Below, piece after piece: positions 33,336 through 44,600 of a stretch of DNA of 64,000 bases. The translations under genes were made by a program, and so were the position numbers. The notes under the pieces are model-generated. The model was not told the DNA's origin and ran no database searches. It worked only from the letters and a program-made list of their open reading frames with translations. Origin of the DNA: Pararcticibacter amylolyticus (GTDB taxonomy: Bacteria; Bacteroidota; Bacteroidia; Sphingobacteriales; Sphingobacteriaceae); the NCBI RefSeq assembly GCF_003130405.1, contig NZ_QEAS01000005.1:33318-97317 (forward strand). Reading direction: 5' to 3'. Numbering within the stretch: position 1 is the stretch's first letter; the number at the start of each line of letters is the position of its first letter.

Positions 33336-35066
33336 ATGGACAAAGTATTATCGTTTATTTCTTTGATCCTGTTTTCTGTGGTCTTCGTGTGCTGTAAAAA
33401 GGAAAGCTTTTTAGGGAAAACGAAGTCTACGGACCTGGATGAAAAAACTGTTTTTGCCGACAGTGCCTATACGATGAACTTCCTGAATGGCATTTATTCG
33501 GATATAGGGTTCAGTGTTCATCCCGACAGATTCGACGGGGGAGGTCTCGATGCGGCTTCAGATGAATCTGAAGGGGTTGCCTCTGGTTCGGTGAACACGT
33601 ATATTCAGTTTGCGACAGGTACGGTTAATCCGGCGATTATAACGGATGATGCGTGGCGTATCAGCTATACCAATATTCGCAGGGCTAATATTTACCTTAA
33701 GCACCTGGCTGGGGCAAACTTTTCTAAGGAGCTCAAAACGCGTACTAAAGCTGAAGCGCGTTTCTTAAGGGCCTGGTATTATTTCATCCTGCTTGAGCAT
33801 TATGGTGGTGTTCCACTGATGGGAGATAGTGTCTATAGTGCTGATGACAATGTTCCGCGAGTAAGGAATACGTTCGAAGAATGTGTAAACTACATAGTTA
33901 GTGAATGCGATACTGCTGCGAAGTACCTGGATTGGGTCCGCGTAGCTGAGAACTATGGACGGGTGAGTAAAGCGGCCTGCAAGAGTTTAAAATCCCGCGT
34001 CTTATTGTATGCTGCCAGCCCCTTATTTAACGGAGGACAAGTAGCGGACCGGGCGGAACTGAAACCAATAACAGGTTACCTGTCTGCCGACCCTGCCCGC
34101 TGGAAGCTGGCAGAAGATGCTGCGCTGGAGGTAATGAACAGCAATAATTATAGTCTATTGATTGATAATACCACCGAGCCGGGCTTCGGCTTCTACCAGG
34201 TGTTTACCCTTAGAAAAAGCCCGGAACTCATTTTCGCACGAATGCAGGGACCTAACCGAGAGCTTGAAGGGTTATGGCAGCCACCCACCCGTGGGGTAAG
34301 TAATCCGGCGGCGTATCCATATCTTGAGCTGGCAGAAGCTTTTGGAATGAGTAATGGTCTTCCCATAACAGATCCGGCATCGGGGTATGATGCGGCGCAT
34401 CCCTATAGCAACCGTGATCCGAGGTTTAATAACACCTTTATCCGCGACCAGACATTGATTGTCCGCAGGCCGGAGATCACTAAGTTTCCTGTAAATATCT
34501 ATATAGATGCCACTGATCCGGGCAGGGTTAGCTCAGGGCAGGATGCTATTTATAAAGGTACGCCTACAGGTTTCTATACGAATAAAATGCTGAACAGGGA
34601 TGTTGTGTCCGACTGGTTTAACACCAATACGAACCGCTGTTTTCCTTTAATCCGGTATGCCGAGATCTTATTGAATTTCGCTGAAGCAAGGAACGAAAGG
34701 CTTTCTGCCCCGGATGTTGAGGTTTACAAGGCTGTAGAAGAGATCCGGAAAAGGGCAGGTCTGAATCCGTATAATTTACAGACAGGACTTAATACCAGCA
34801 GCATGCGTGCAATTATTCAGAATGAAAGACGGCTGGAACTTGCTTTTGAAGGCCACCGTTTTTTTGATGTCAGGAGATGGAAAATAGCTGAGATGACGGA
34901 GAACCGGCAAATGCATGGAACTGAGCCTACTAAAACGGCTGCTGGTACAACCTTCCGTACGATTGCTGTCCGCAAGCATATTTTCGAAAAGCGAATGTAT
35001 TTATGGCCGATTCCGCTTTCTGAGGTTTCCAAGTCAACGCAGCTTCTGCAAAATCCAGGCTACTGA
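33336..35066 (+). CDS. SusD/RagB-family surface lipoprotein
   Basis: A 576-residue SusD-like protein with a lipobox ending at Cys19/Cys20 (FSVVFVCCKKE). Features are KAEARFLRAWYYFILLEHYGGVPLMGD, RYAEILLNFAEARNE, AVEEIRKRAGLNPYN, IQNERRLELAFEGHRFFDVRRWKIAE and the C-terminal LWPIPLSEV. It is a surface glycan-binding protein. Unusually, it is the first gene of its operon, with its likely SusC three genes later. It is clearly paralogous to the SusD at 39905. Confidence 0.94.
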   Translation: MDKVLSFISLILFSVVFVCCKKESFLGKTKSTDLDEKTVFADSAYTMNFLNGIYSDIGFSVHPDRFDGGGLDAASDESEGVASGSVNTYIQFATGTVNPAIITDDAWRISYTNIRRANIYLKHLAGANFSKELKTRTKAEARFLRAWYYFILLEHYGGVPLMGDSVYSADDNVPRVRNTFEECVNYIVSECDTAAKYLDWVRVAENYGRVSKAACKSLKSRVLLYAASPLFNGGQVADRAELKPITGYLSADPARWKLAEDAALEVMNSNNYSLLIDNTTEPGFGFYQVFTLRKSPELIFARMQGPNRELEGLWQPPTRGVSNPAAYPYLELAEAFGMSNGLPITDPASGYDAAHPYSNRDPRFNNTFIRDQTLIVRRPEITKFPVNIYIDATDPGRVSSGQDAIYKGTPTGFYTNKMLNRDVVSDWFNTNTNRCFPLIRYAEILLNFAEARNERLSAPDVEVYKAVEEIRKRAGLNPYNLQTGLNTSSMRAIIQNERRLELAFEGHRFFDVRRWKIAEMTENRQMHGTEPTKTAAGTTFRTIAVRKHIFEKRMYLWPIPLSEVSKSTQLLQNPGY

Positions 35067-35183
35067 GTGTACTGCTAATTTAACCAATAGAGCAATGAAA
35101 TCATCATACACCGAAATAGGGACAGGCGTTAACAGACGTTGCCAGGATGATCACTCATGCTATTAAATAAACAAATTACTCTA

Positions 35184-35633
35184 ATGAAAAAGTATAGAAT
35201 TACTTTGAAAATCTGTGTGGCTTTGGCAGTGTTAAGTGCCGGGTTCTCCGGATGCAGCAAGGAAATGACGAGTGCAACGGTGGAACCGATGAAAAATATA
35301 GCCGGTACCTGGAAGGTGGTGCAGATAACCAGAAATGAAGAAGATTTATCCCAAAGAGTGGATTTAAGCACCTTCCGTTTTATTCTGAAAGAGGATTATA
35401 CCTACTCCTTTGTTGACAAGCTTCCTTTTGTGGTGAACATACCGGGTACGTTTAATTTAGACGACCCTCAATATCCCTTTTATCTTCTGCTCAAGCCCAC
35501 AGGCGGAGCCTTCGAAAACAAGGTGTCGCTGCAAATGCCCGTGAAAAAAGGTAAGACGCAGTTAAGCATGACCCTTAGTCCGGGTTGCGAGACCAATAAG
35601 TACAGGTACGTTTTTGAAAGAGTTCAAGATTAA
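35184..35633 (+). CDS. DUF5004-like lipoprotein at the SusE position
   Basis: I chose the ATG at 35184 (MKKYRITLKICVALAVLS). The 149 residues have a lipobox with Cys24 (GFSGCSK), then a lipocalin-like small domain: NIAGTWKVVQITRNEEDLS, TFRFILKEDYTYSFVDKLPF and IPGTFNLDDPQ. This matches DUF5004-type lipoproteins found beside SusC/SusD genes, probably surface or periplasmic glycan-binding accessories. No enzyme motif is visible. Confidence 0.75.
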   Translation: MKKYRITLKICVALAVLSAGFSGCSKEMTSATVEPMKNIAGTWKVVQITRNEEDLSQRVDLSTFRFILKEDYTYSFVDKLPFVVNIPGTFNLDDPQYPFYLLLKPTGGAFENKVSLQMPVKKGKTQLSMTLSPGCETNKYRYVFERVQD

Positions 35634-35643
35634 GAATTCATAT

Positions 35644-36636
35644 ATGAAGAAATTATTAAAAAATATAAAGCTTGTTTTATTTATTGCTGGCTTGTTCCTG
35701 GTGGTGTTCCTTGCAAATTGCGGATTAACTCCGCTGACCATAGAAGTGCCTTCTGAAGTAAATGCAGAGCAGGTTGCTACTTTTACCCTGAACTGCGGAA
35801 CTGAACCCCGCATTGCAAACACAGATCCGCCTTATACTACCAAGCTGATAGTTGGTTTTATGGTGCCAAAGAGCTGGAAGGCTTCTCAGAACACCACTGT
35901 CGAGCTTATAAGCTCGGAAAAGGGTAACAGTACCCTGCAGCTGATTCCGGCGGGAGAAAAAGAACCTGTATCAGGGCTTTCCTGGTCTGATGCCGCCAAG
36001 AAGAGGTTTGGGATAGGCCCGAACTTACTGGATGACTTTGAATGGCTTGTTTATAGAAGTGTGCCTGCATATACTTTTGTTAATAATGAGGATATTAAGT
36101 TTAAAGTAAAGATATCTTCAAAAGTTGGTTCTGAAAATAGCCTTTGCAGGCTGGGTTTCTTCGTTCTGTCTTCTAAAGAAAATCTAAGGCCGGAGGATAC
36201 TGATTATACTAAATATGCATTCTCCAACAATTTTTCAGTAGTTAACGGTTCCGGTGAGCTGGTTGATTATGTCAATCCTCAGCTAGCTAAAGTGGAACCG
36301 GTAAAAAGTCTCGACAATGATTTTGTCTCCATGACATTTGATGCCGGTATCCTGGAAACTGCGCTGTCTAATACGGATGATATTTTCCTTGAAGCAAGGG
36401 GGATCACTGAAAGCGGACAGCAAATTGCCGTGAGCTCTAAAGTTGATAAAACAAAGTTGAAGCCTCTTGGAGGTAAGAAATACAGGATAGATATCTGGCC
36501 CAGAGGTTTGTTGAACGTGCCGGGAAATGAAAACCTGGTGCGATTAGAATACTATTTTACGAATGAGACAGGAAGCGCCAGGGTTGGGTACGGAAATACC
36601 GCAGATCCTTTCAGATATACCTTTAAATGTCCATAG
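35644..36636 (+). CDS. DUF4961-like lipoprotein at the SusE/F position
   Basis: I chose the ATG at 35644 (MKKLLKNIKLVLFIAGLF). The 330 residues have a lipobox with Cys26 (VFLANCGLTP). The rest is mainly beta structure, with VPSEVNAEQVATFTLNCG, LIVGFMVPKSWKASQNTTVEL and YVNPQLAKVEPVKSLDNDFVSMTF, consistent with the DUF4961 family. It begins just after the DUF5004-like gene. It is likely a surface glycan-binding protein. Confidence 0.75.
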   Translation: MKKLLKNIKLVLFIAGLFLVVFLANCGLTPLTIEVPSEVNAEQVATFTLNCGTEPRIANTDPPYTTKLIVGFMVPKSWKASQNTTVELISSEKGNSTLQLIPAGEKEPVSGLSWSDAAKKRFGIGPNLLDDFEWLVYRSVPAYTFVNNEDIKFKVKISSKVGSENSLCRLGFFVLSSKENLRPEDTDYTKYAFSNNFSVVNGSGELVDYVNPQLAKVEPVKSLDNDFVSMTFDAGILETALSNTDDIFLEARGITESGQQIAVSSKVDKTKLKPLGGKKYRIDIWPRGLLNVPGNENLVRLEYYFTNETGSARVGYGNTADPFRYTFKCP

Positions 36637-36686
36637 GGTCTATTCATTCAAACGGGAATAAAATTATAAATCTTAATACTGATAAA

Positions 36687-39600
36687 ATGCTGAATCGCTA
36701 CTTAAAAAAGTGCATATGTGGGATGCTATTGCTTTTGTGTCATGTATATGTCGCCCAAGCACAGTCCGTTCCCACCGGGTTATCTGGTCAGGACCTGCGC
36801 GCAAAGCATGTCATAAAGGGTACGGTGCTGGATGAATTCGGTAAGCCGCTGGTTAACGCCATTGTTAAATTTTCTGAAGGAAAGACATCTGTAGTTACCG
36901 ATAATTCGGGCTCGTTCGAAATAAATGAATCGGGGGAGGATGAGACGATCATCGTGGAGCATCCGGATTATATTGCCAGGAAATTACGATTCAAACGGGA
37001 TGTTCCGGTCCTGGTGAGAATGGACGAGAGTTACCTGAAGACGCCTGATAAAGTCCAGGTACTATATAATGTACGAAACACGAATGAACTTACCGGCGCG
37101 GTAACTTCGATCTATAATAAACAATTAACGAGTACGCCAACTCCGCTATACCTGAATGCTCTTACCGGTCGTCTTGCCGGCTTTTACACGCAGGAAGTGA
37201 GCGGATTCAGGAGCGCCCGTACTACCTCTATTACTGTAAATGATCTGGCCGGGACGCTTCCCAATGAAGCCACAAGATATGCTTCCGGCATAAGCGATAA
37301 TTCTGAGATAAATTTCAGTCTGAGGGGGCAGGCGCCTGTTACCATTATAGATGGGGTTCAACGCGACATCTATTCGATAGATCCGGAACAAATAGAGTCT
37401 GTTACGGTGCTTAAGGATGCTCTTTCTACCTTATTGTTAGGTCAGAAGAGCTCAAGGGGAGTACTACAGGTTATTACCAAAAAAGGCATCGCAGGCCCTC
37501 CAAGAATATCATTTACGGCCCAGACCGGCTTTCAAAAAGCACTTAAAACACCTGAGCCGCTTAATGCTCATCAATATGCCTACTTATATAATGAAGCTTT
37601 ACTGAACAGCAATTTACCTGCTGCTTATTCAGCGGAAGCTTTTGAAGCTTACCGGAATGGATCATCGCCATATATTTACCCCGATGTTAACTGGTATAAT
37701 ACTATTCTGAAGGATAACAGTCCTATCAGTAAATATAGTCTGAATGTAAACGGCGGTTTGAAAAATGCCAGGTATGCTCTTGCTCTCAGCTATATGAATC
37801 AGCAGGGAATGTTCAAATCGGCGGATCAGTTTGATTATAAAACCAATCTTGAGCAGAACCGCTATCTCCTTAATTCTAATATAGATGTAGATGTCTCCCG
37901 GGATTTTACTATCGGACTGCAGGTTTTCGGCCGTATTCAGGAAGGCAGGCAGCCGGGTGCAGGGGTAACGGAAATTCTAAACAGGCTATACAGGACTCCC
38001 AACAATGCTTATCCCATTTTTAATCAAAACGGTTCTTATGGGGGCTCTTCCGACTATATAGCAAATCTTTACCAGCAGGCTATGGGATCGGGGTATCTCC
38101 TTGATAATGGCCGCGACCTGATGGCCAACCTTGATTTACATTATAAATTCGATCATTGGCTTCCCGGGTTGTTTGCCAGGGCGAAAGTGAACTTTTCCTC
38201 CCTGTCTTCGACTGTGGTCAACAGGGCTTTCGTTCAGCCGGTGTATGATGTTTCGCTGGATGCAGGCGGCAACCCTTCGTATACAAGGTTTGGTTCTATT
38301 TCTGATCAGCCAAATTCTATGAACGCTACCTCTACCGCTCAGCAATTTTATGTACAGGGAGCGCTGGGTTATAATTTTAGCACGGAGGGACATTCGGGAA
38401 GTGCGATGCTTTTTGCAGATCAGCAATCTTCAACGTACCAGTATGATCTCCCCGGAAAATACACCAATATAGCGGCGACTGTTAATTATAGCTATAGCCA
38501 TAAATACTTTGCAGAGGCTGCTGTAAATTATGCTGGCTTCGACCGGTTCGAGCCGGGTCACCAGTACGGTGTTTTTTATGCAGCGGGATTGGGCTGGGAT
38601 ATTGCCCAGGAGAACTTTTTTAAGGACAATCTTAGCTGGATAGAGCAGTTTAAGCTTCGGGGGACTTTTGGTAAGACAGGAAACAGCAATGAAAATAGCC
38701 TTGGTTATTTCTCATGGCGCGGAGCTTTTGGCCAGGACGGTACAAACAGTTATCCAACATCTACTAATTATTCACCCATATATGGATTAATCGAGAGGAA
38801 CATGGCGAATGTTCATGCAACCTGGGAAAAAGCACATAAACTGAACATTGGCATGGATCTTCAGGCGCTAAAGTATTTCACACTGAATGCCGATTACTTC
38901 CGGGATACCTACTATGATCTGCTGCAGCAAAGAGGTTCCACTACTGAAATAATCGGGCTGGCTTACCCGAATGAAAATGTAGGAAAAAACCTTTATACAG
39001 GCCAGGAATTGACTCTTACGTATAAAAATTCCATTAATAAATTCAATTATTTTATCACTGCCAATGCTTCGCGCCTGCGTACCAGGGTGTTGTATATGGA
39101 CGAGCTGCAGCAGCGTTATGCCTGGAACAGGAGAACCGGAATGCCTGTAGGACAAACATTCGGTTACCTCGCTGATGGCCTCATTCAAACGCAGGAAGAA
39201 GCGAACAGGGCACCCTTGCTTGCCGGAACGGTTGTCTATCCCGGGGATGTTAAGTTAGTGGATCTGAACGACGACGGTGTCATCGATCAATTTGACCAGA
39301 CCGCTCTGGGAAATACAAAACCTCAAATAAATTACGGAGCTACCCTAGGGTTCAACGTAGCCGGATTTGACTTCAGTGTATTGGTACAGGGTGTCAGAAA
39401 CAGAACGTATCAGCAAACGGATTACTCATTCGGAAATGAAGGGAAAGATCAGGGGTACAGTTACATGCTGGGCAGATGGACTCCGGCTACTGGTGCAACG
39501 GCTACTTACCCGAGACTAACAGTAGGGTTTAATGCCAATAACACTCCATTTTTAAACAACTCAAGCTTTTGGACGCATTCAGGTGAGTATTTCAGGATCA

Positions 39601-39794
39601 GGAATATTGATGTAGGCTATACTTTGCCCTATCGTATAACCAGGAGGTTAAGGGTTGCTGGATTGAGGGTCTTCGCCAATGCTCAGAATCTGTTTACTGA
39701 GACGGCTTACGAGCGCCTCGACCCAGAAGTGTACAGCAACGCAGCTTACCCTATTCAGAGAACGATCAATGCTGGCGTTAATATTAAACTTTAA
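36687..39794 (+). CDS. SusC/RagA TonB-dependent transporter (no STN domain)
   Basis: I chose the ATG at 36687 (MLNRYLKKCICGMLLLLC), giving 1035 residues with a signal peptide. A carboxypeptidase-regulatory-like domain (VIKGTVLDEFGKPLVNAIVKF, about 43-110) and a TonB plug (INFSLRGQAPVTIIDGVQRD, ESVTVLKDALSTLLLGQKSS) precede the barrel. The barrel ends in INAGVNIKL. No STN domain is present, so sigma/anti-sigma signalling is not expected. It lies between DUF4961 and a second SusD; which SusD it pairs with is unclear. Confidence 0.95.
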   Translation: MLNRYLKKCICGMLLLLCHVYVAQAQSVPTGLSGQDLRAKHVIKGTVLDEFGKPLVNAIVKFSEGKTSVVTDNSGSFEINESGEDETIIVEHPDYIARKLRFKRDVPVLVRMDESYLKTPDKVQVLYNVRNTNELTGAVTSIYNKQLTSTPTPLYLNALTGRLAGFYTQEVSGFRSARTTSITVNDLAGTLPNEATRYASGISDNSEINFSLRGQAPVTIIDGVQRDIYSIDPEQIESVTVLKDALSTLLLGQKSSRGVLQVITKKGIAGPPRISFTAQTGFQKALKTPEPLNAHQYAYLYNEALLNSNLPAAYSAEAFEAYRNGSSPYIYPDVNWYNTILKDNSPISKYSLNVNGGLKNARYALALSYMNQQGMFKSADQFDYKTNLEQNRYLLNSNIDVDVSRDFTIGLQVFGRIQEGRQPGAGVTEILNRLYRTPNNAYPIFNQNGSYGGSSDYIANLYQQAMGSGYLLDNGRDLMANLDLHYKFDHWLPGLFARAKVNFSSLSSTVVNRAFVQPVYDVSLDAGGNPSYTRFGSISDQPNSMNATSTAQQFYVQGALGYNFSTEGHSGSAMLFADQQSSTYQYDLPGKYTNIAATVNYSYSHKYFAEAAVNYAGFDRFEPGHQYGVFYAAGLGWDIAQENFFKDNLSWIEQFKLRGTFGKTGNSNENSLGYFSWRGAFGQDGTNSYPTSTNYSPIYGLIERNMANVHATWEKAHKLNIGMDLQALKYFTLNADYFRDTYYDLLQQRGSTTEIIGLAYPNENVGKNLYTGQELTLTYKNSINKFNYFITANASRLRTRVLYMDELQQRYAWNRRTGMPVGQTFGYLADGLIQTQEEANRAPLLAGTVVYPGDVKLVDLNDDGVIDQFDQTALGNTKPQINYGATLGFNVAGFDFSVLVQGVRNRTYQQTDYSFGNEGKDQGYSYMLGRWTPATGATATYPRLTVGFNANNTPFLNNSSFWTHSGEYFRIRNIDVGYTLPYRITRRLRVAGLRVFANAQNLFTETAYERLDPEVYSNAAYPIQRTINAGVNIKL

Positions 39795-39904
39795 GTGTTC
39801 ATAAAAATAATCCAATGAAAAATTCACGTGATCTTATTTCAAGGAGAGTTATAGCCGGCAATTGCAGGGGCACTTTAGTGATATCAAAAAAGCTCATTAT
39901 TCTG

Positions 39905-41593
39905 ATGAAGAAGTACTATAAAGTATTGTTTCTGCCATGCATTATATCATGGTGCACCTCCTGTCAGAGAGACCTGGAAACAGTGCCGATCGAACAGCAG
40001 ACTTTAGACGTTATATTTGACCCGAGAGATTCTGCCGGGACAAATGCGAACCGATTTTTATATGATTCTTATCTGCACCTTCCGGGGATCCACAACAGAG
40101 TGGGGGGAGATTACCTGGACGCTGCTACAGATGACGCTGTTTCATCGAATACCAGCAATACTTCTGTTTTTCAATTAGCAACAGGTGCTTATACTTCCAG
40201 CAGTTATCCCGATAATCAATGGCCTAATTTTTATGCTGGTATCAGACAAACTAATATTTTTATTTCCAACATAGACCGTGTTCCTCTTAAAGGTAAGTTA
40301 AGTAACGGTACTCCATTTAACCGCGTTTGGAAAGCAGAGTCTAAATTCCTCAGGGCATTGTATTATTTCGAATTACTGAAGCGGTACGGAGGAGTGCCTT
40401 TATTGGGTGACAAGGTGCTTTCACTGGCGGATGATGTCAATATACCGAGGGGATCGTTCAGCGACTGTGTGGAGTTTATCGTTAGTGAATGTGATGCGAT
40501 GAAGGATAGTTTAAGGACCAATCCGATTGACGCTAATAATATAGAAAGGCCGACCAGGGCCGCCGCAATTGCATTGAAAGCCCGTGTATTGCTGTATGCT
40601 GCAAGTCCTCTTTATAATGGTGGCAATATAGATGCCGGTAACCAGTATACGGGCTATAGCTCTTATAATGCGGAACGCTGGCAAAGAGCTGCAAACGCCG
40701 CCCGGGAGCTGATCGATCAGAATGTTTTAAGCCTCGACCCGTCTTTCGGGAATGCCTTTCTCAATCAGATGAGCCCTGAACGGATTTTTGCCAGGCAGGG
40801 AGGCAACGATCAGTCTGTTGAAAACAGTAACGGACCGATCGGATATACCTCATCGATCAATAACGGCAGGACTAGCCCGACTCAGGAATTGGTGAATGCT
40901 TTTGGAATGGCTAATGGAAAGTCCATTACAGAAGCGGGCTCGGGATACGACCTGAATTCGCCCTACGAAAACAGAGATCCGAGATTTTATGCAACGATTC
41001 TGTATAATGGTGCTCCCTGGTTAGGGCGACCTGCGCAGACCTATGAAGGCGGAGCAGATAAACCAGGCGGGATCCGGCAACAGACCCGTACCTCGTATTA
41101 CTCGCGGAAATTTATGGGCAATTATACCAGCTCTGCTCAATACAGTAATATTTCTCATGATCACATCCTGTTTCGCTACGCTGAGGTGCTTCTGAATTTT
41201 GCTGAAGCAAGAAATGAGTATCTGAATGCGCCGGATGCAGACGTCTACAACGCTGTGGAAGCTATCAGAAAGCGGGCTGGTTTAGATCCTTTCACTCTTA
41301 CTCCCGGTTTGAGTAAAGATCAGATGAGGACTGTCATCCGGAATGAGAGGAGGGTAGAGTTAGCATTTGAAGAACACCGTTACTGGGATGTGCGCCGGTG
41401 GAAGATCGCCGAAACAGAGTTTAATAAAGAGCTGCACGGAAAATTGATCTATAAGCTGGGCTCCGGTACTCTTAGTTACCAGGATAACCCGGTACTGCAG
41501 ATGAAGTTTAAGGCGCCGCAAATGTATTTCGCTCCGATACCATATTCGGAAGTAGCTAAAAATCAAAATATGGTGCAAAACCCGGGATGGTAG
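39905..41593 (+). CDS. SusD/RagB-family surface lipoprotein
   Basis: I chose the ATG at 39905 (MKKYYKVLFLPCIISWCTSC), with lipobox Cys20; the longer frame from 39815 lacks a signal at its start. The 562 residues show KAESKFLRALYYFELLKRYGGVPLLGDK, RYAEVLLNFAEARNE, AVEAIRKRAGLDPF and IRNERRVELAFEEHRYWDVRRWKIAE. It is a close paralogue of the SusD at 33336. Only 27 bp separate it from the following SusC, suggesting a SusD-SusC pair in reversed order. Confidence 0.94.
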   Translation: MKKYYKVLFLPCIISWCTSCQRDLETVPIEQQTLDVIFDPRDSAGTNANRFLYDSYLHLPGIHNRVGGDYLDAATDDAVSSNTSNTSVFQLATGAYTSSSYPDNQWPNFYAGIRQTNIFISNIDRVPLKGKLSNGTPFNRVWKAESKFLRALYYFELLKRYGGVPLLGDKVLSLADDVNIPRGSFSDCVEFIVSECDAMKDSLRTNPIDANNIERPTRAAAIALKARVLLYAASPLYNGGNIDAGNQYTGYSSYNAERWQRAANAARELIDQNVLSLDPSFGNAFLNQMSPERIFARQGGNDQSVENSNGPIGYTSSINNGRTSPTQELVNAFGMANGKSITEAGSGYDLNSPYENRDPRFYATILYNGAPWLGRPAQTYEGGADKPGGIRQQTRTSYYSRKFMGNYTSSAQYSNISHDHILFRYAEVLLNFAEARNEYLNAPDADVYNAVEAIRKRAGLDPFTLTPGLSKDQMRTVIRNERRVELAFEEHRYWDVRRWKIAETEFNKELHGKLIYKLGSGTLSYQDNPVLQMKFKAPQMYFAPIPYSEVAKNQNMVQNPGW

Positions 41594-41620
41594 AATTTCC
41601 AATTTAAATCTAATTCTCAG

Positions 41621-44600
41621 ATGAAAAAATATTTATATACGATTCTGTTCATCTTTTTGATGAGCCCCATGATCTCCTTCGCCCAGACCAGGGTTTCGGG
41701 GATAGTGAAAGATGCCAGCGGGCCGCTGCCGGGAGTGAGTATAAAGGAGAAAGGTGTTGAGCGAAGCGGCACAAGTACCGATGTGAATGGAAAATTCACC
41801 CTGGTTCTGAAGGGACAGGCGAATGTGCTCGTATTCTCAAGTATCGGCTTCCAGAGTCAGGAGTTGAAGGTTCACGATGGGCAAAAGCTGGAAGTTATAC
41901 TACAAGCGGGTAACCGAAGCCTGGAAGAGGTGGTGGTAGTGGGTTTTGGGAAGGCAAAAAGAATTACTACTACTGGTTCAGTAAGTGCAATAAAAGGGGC
42001 TGAGATAAGAGAAGTGCCCACTTCCAATGTTCAGAATGCGTTGCAGGGCAAGCTTCCGGGTTTTATCGCGCAGCAGCGTTCAGGACAGCCCGGGCGGGAC
42101 GCTTCTGACTTTTTTATCCGCGGTGTAAGTTCTTTAAATTCTGCCGGGAACCAGCCTTTAATTATAGTAGATGATATTGAGTATTCGTATGAACAACTTT
42201 CTCAGATCAATGTCAATGAAATAGAAAGCATCTCGATATTGAAAGATGCCTCTACAACTGCTATTTACGGTATTAAGGGCGCGAATGGAGTGCTGATCGT
42301 TACGACACGCAGAGGAAGTGCAGGAGCGCCGAAGATCAATGTCAGGGTAGAATCCGGACTCCAGGCACCGGTTAAAAAGCCAACTTTTTTAAATAGTTAT
42401 GAATCTGCCCTGTTAGTGAATGAGGCCTTAACGAATGATGGCCTTACACCTCAGTTCAGCAATGAGGACCTTGAACATTTCAGAACAGGCGACGATCCAT
42501 ACGGTCATCCCGACATAAACTGGTATAAGGAAATATTCAAGCCCAGCTCTATGCAGTATAACAGTAATATTGATATCTCGGGAGGCGGAGAGGCAGTTAA
42601 ATATTTTATTTCGGGGGGAGGCTTTAAACAGAATGGGAATGTGAAGACTTTTCAGGATGCAGAGAACCAGGTTAACCCGAATTATTACTACAGGAGGTTT
42701 AATTTCAGATCGAACCTGGATGTACAGGCTTCTAAAACACTGAATTTACGATTTGATGTCAGCGGAAGGTTTAACAGGATCAATAGTCCCTATGCCGGCA
42801 ACATAGTTGGCGAGGTATATGATTTCACCCGGATTCATCCTTATTCTGCCCCTTTCTTAAATCCCAATGGCAGTTATGCCTATGCCAGCGATACGAAAGG
42901 CCTCCTCCCTACTATTAACGCCCGGCTGGCGACACAGGGCTATAAACTTGAGAGGAGGAACGATTTGAATGTGCTTTTCGGAGGAACGCAGAAGCTGGAT
43001 GCGGTGACTAAAGGATTGTCATTCATAGGAAGGGTTGCTTATGCCAGCGTCGAGTCGAATGCACGGTTGCAGAGAAGGGATCTCCCTCCATCGTATTTAT
43101 ATGATCCTGACAGTGATACTTATACGCTGAACGGGCCTACGTATACTTCGGGAAACTACCTTTTGAGTGCAGAACAGGGCTTATTTAACAGCCGTGTCAA
43201 TATCCAGGCGTATTTTAATTACGACCGGAGTTTCGGGTTGCATAATGTGCACGGGATGTTGTTGTACAACCGGGAGTCCTATAAGGAAAAGGATCTGTTT
43301 GTGAATGCGAATAACTGGATACCCCAGAATTTTCAGGGTTCAACGTTCAAGGCAATTTACGACTATAAACAGAAGTACATTGTCGATTTCAGTGCCGCAT
43401 ATAATGGATCGGATCGTTTTAACACGAATAACCGCTTTGGATTATTTCCGGCAGTATCAGTAGGATACAGTATCTCGAAAGAGAATTTTTTTAAGAAAAA
43501 AGCGCTTGAATTTGTTGATTTGCTTAAAGTAAGGGCTTCTTACGGTGTTGTAGGGTCGGATAAAGTGGATGGTAATCGCTACCTGTATGATCAGGTTTAT
43601 TTACTTCAGCCCGGTATTTCTTTTGGCGAAACCAATACTCCTGACAATTCAATTATTGAAGGCCCGTTGGGTAACCCCGACGTTACCTGGGAAAAGCAGA
43701 AAGAGTTTGATCTGGGCCTCGACGCCAATTTATTCGCCAGCAAGTTAAACCTGACTATCGACTATTTTAATAACCTGCGTTATCGCCAGTTAATAACGCC
43801 CTCTTCCCTCCCTTTGAATATCGGAGTTGGAGCATCGCCTGAGAATATTGCCCGGGTGCGCAACAGAGGTTTCGATGGAGAACTGGGTTATCGCAGTAAT
43901 GCGGGAAACTTTAGTTATAATATTTCAGCGGTGTTCTCTTACTTCAAAAATAAGATATTGTACATGGATGAGCCTTCTCCTGCTTATCCATGGCTGAGAC
44001 AGACCGGTCATTCAATTAAGCAGCCTTTCGGATATACTTTCATCGGTTTTGACGACAACGGAAACCTGAAGTATAAAGATTTTAACGAAGATGGAGTGAT
44101 TGATGAGAATGATAAAACTGCCATTGGGAAACCTAATTTACCGAGTACTTCTTACGGTCTGACCCTTGGAGGGAGATATAAAGGTTTTAGTATCAATATT
44201 CTTTTACAAGGTACAGCCGGGTACAGTTTTGTGGTAAAAGGAACGGGAATTGAGCCCTTTCAAAGCCAGTTTCAGCCTATTCACCAGCAGAGGTGGACGC
44301 CTGAAAACAGCCAGCATGCCCAGTTTCCCCGTCTGACGACGAATCCGACCTCCATAAACAGTCCTGCGGCGTACCTGTCTGACTTTTGGCTGATAGATGC
44401 AAAATATCTTCGGTTGAAAACCCTTGATTTGGGGTACCAGGTGCCCGATAAAGCACTGCCTTTTGGAATAAGCAATGCGCGGATTTACCTCAGCGGATAT
44501 AATCTGCTTACCTGGACTAACTATTCAAAATATCAGCAGGACCCGGAGGTGGAGTCTAATACAGCCGGAGATACCTACCTGAATCAACGGGTAATTAACT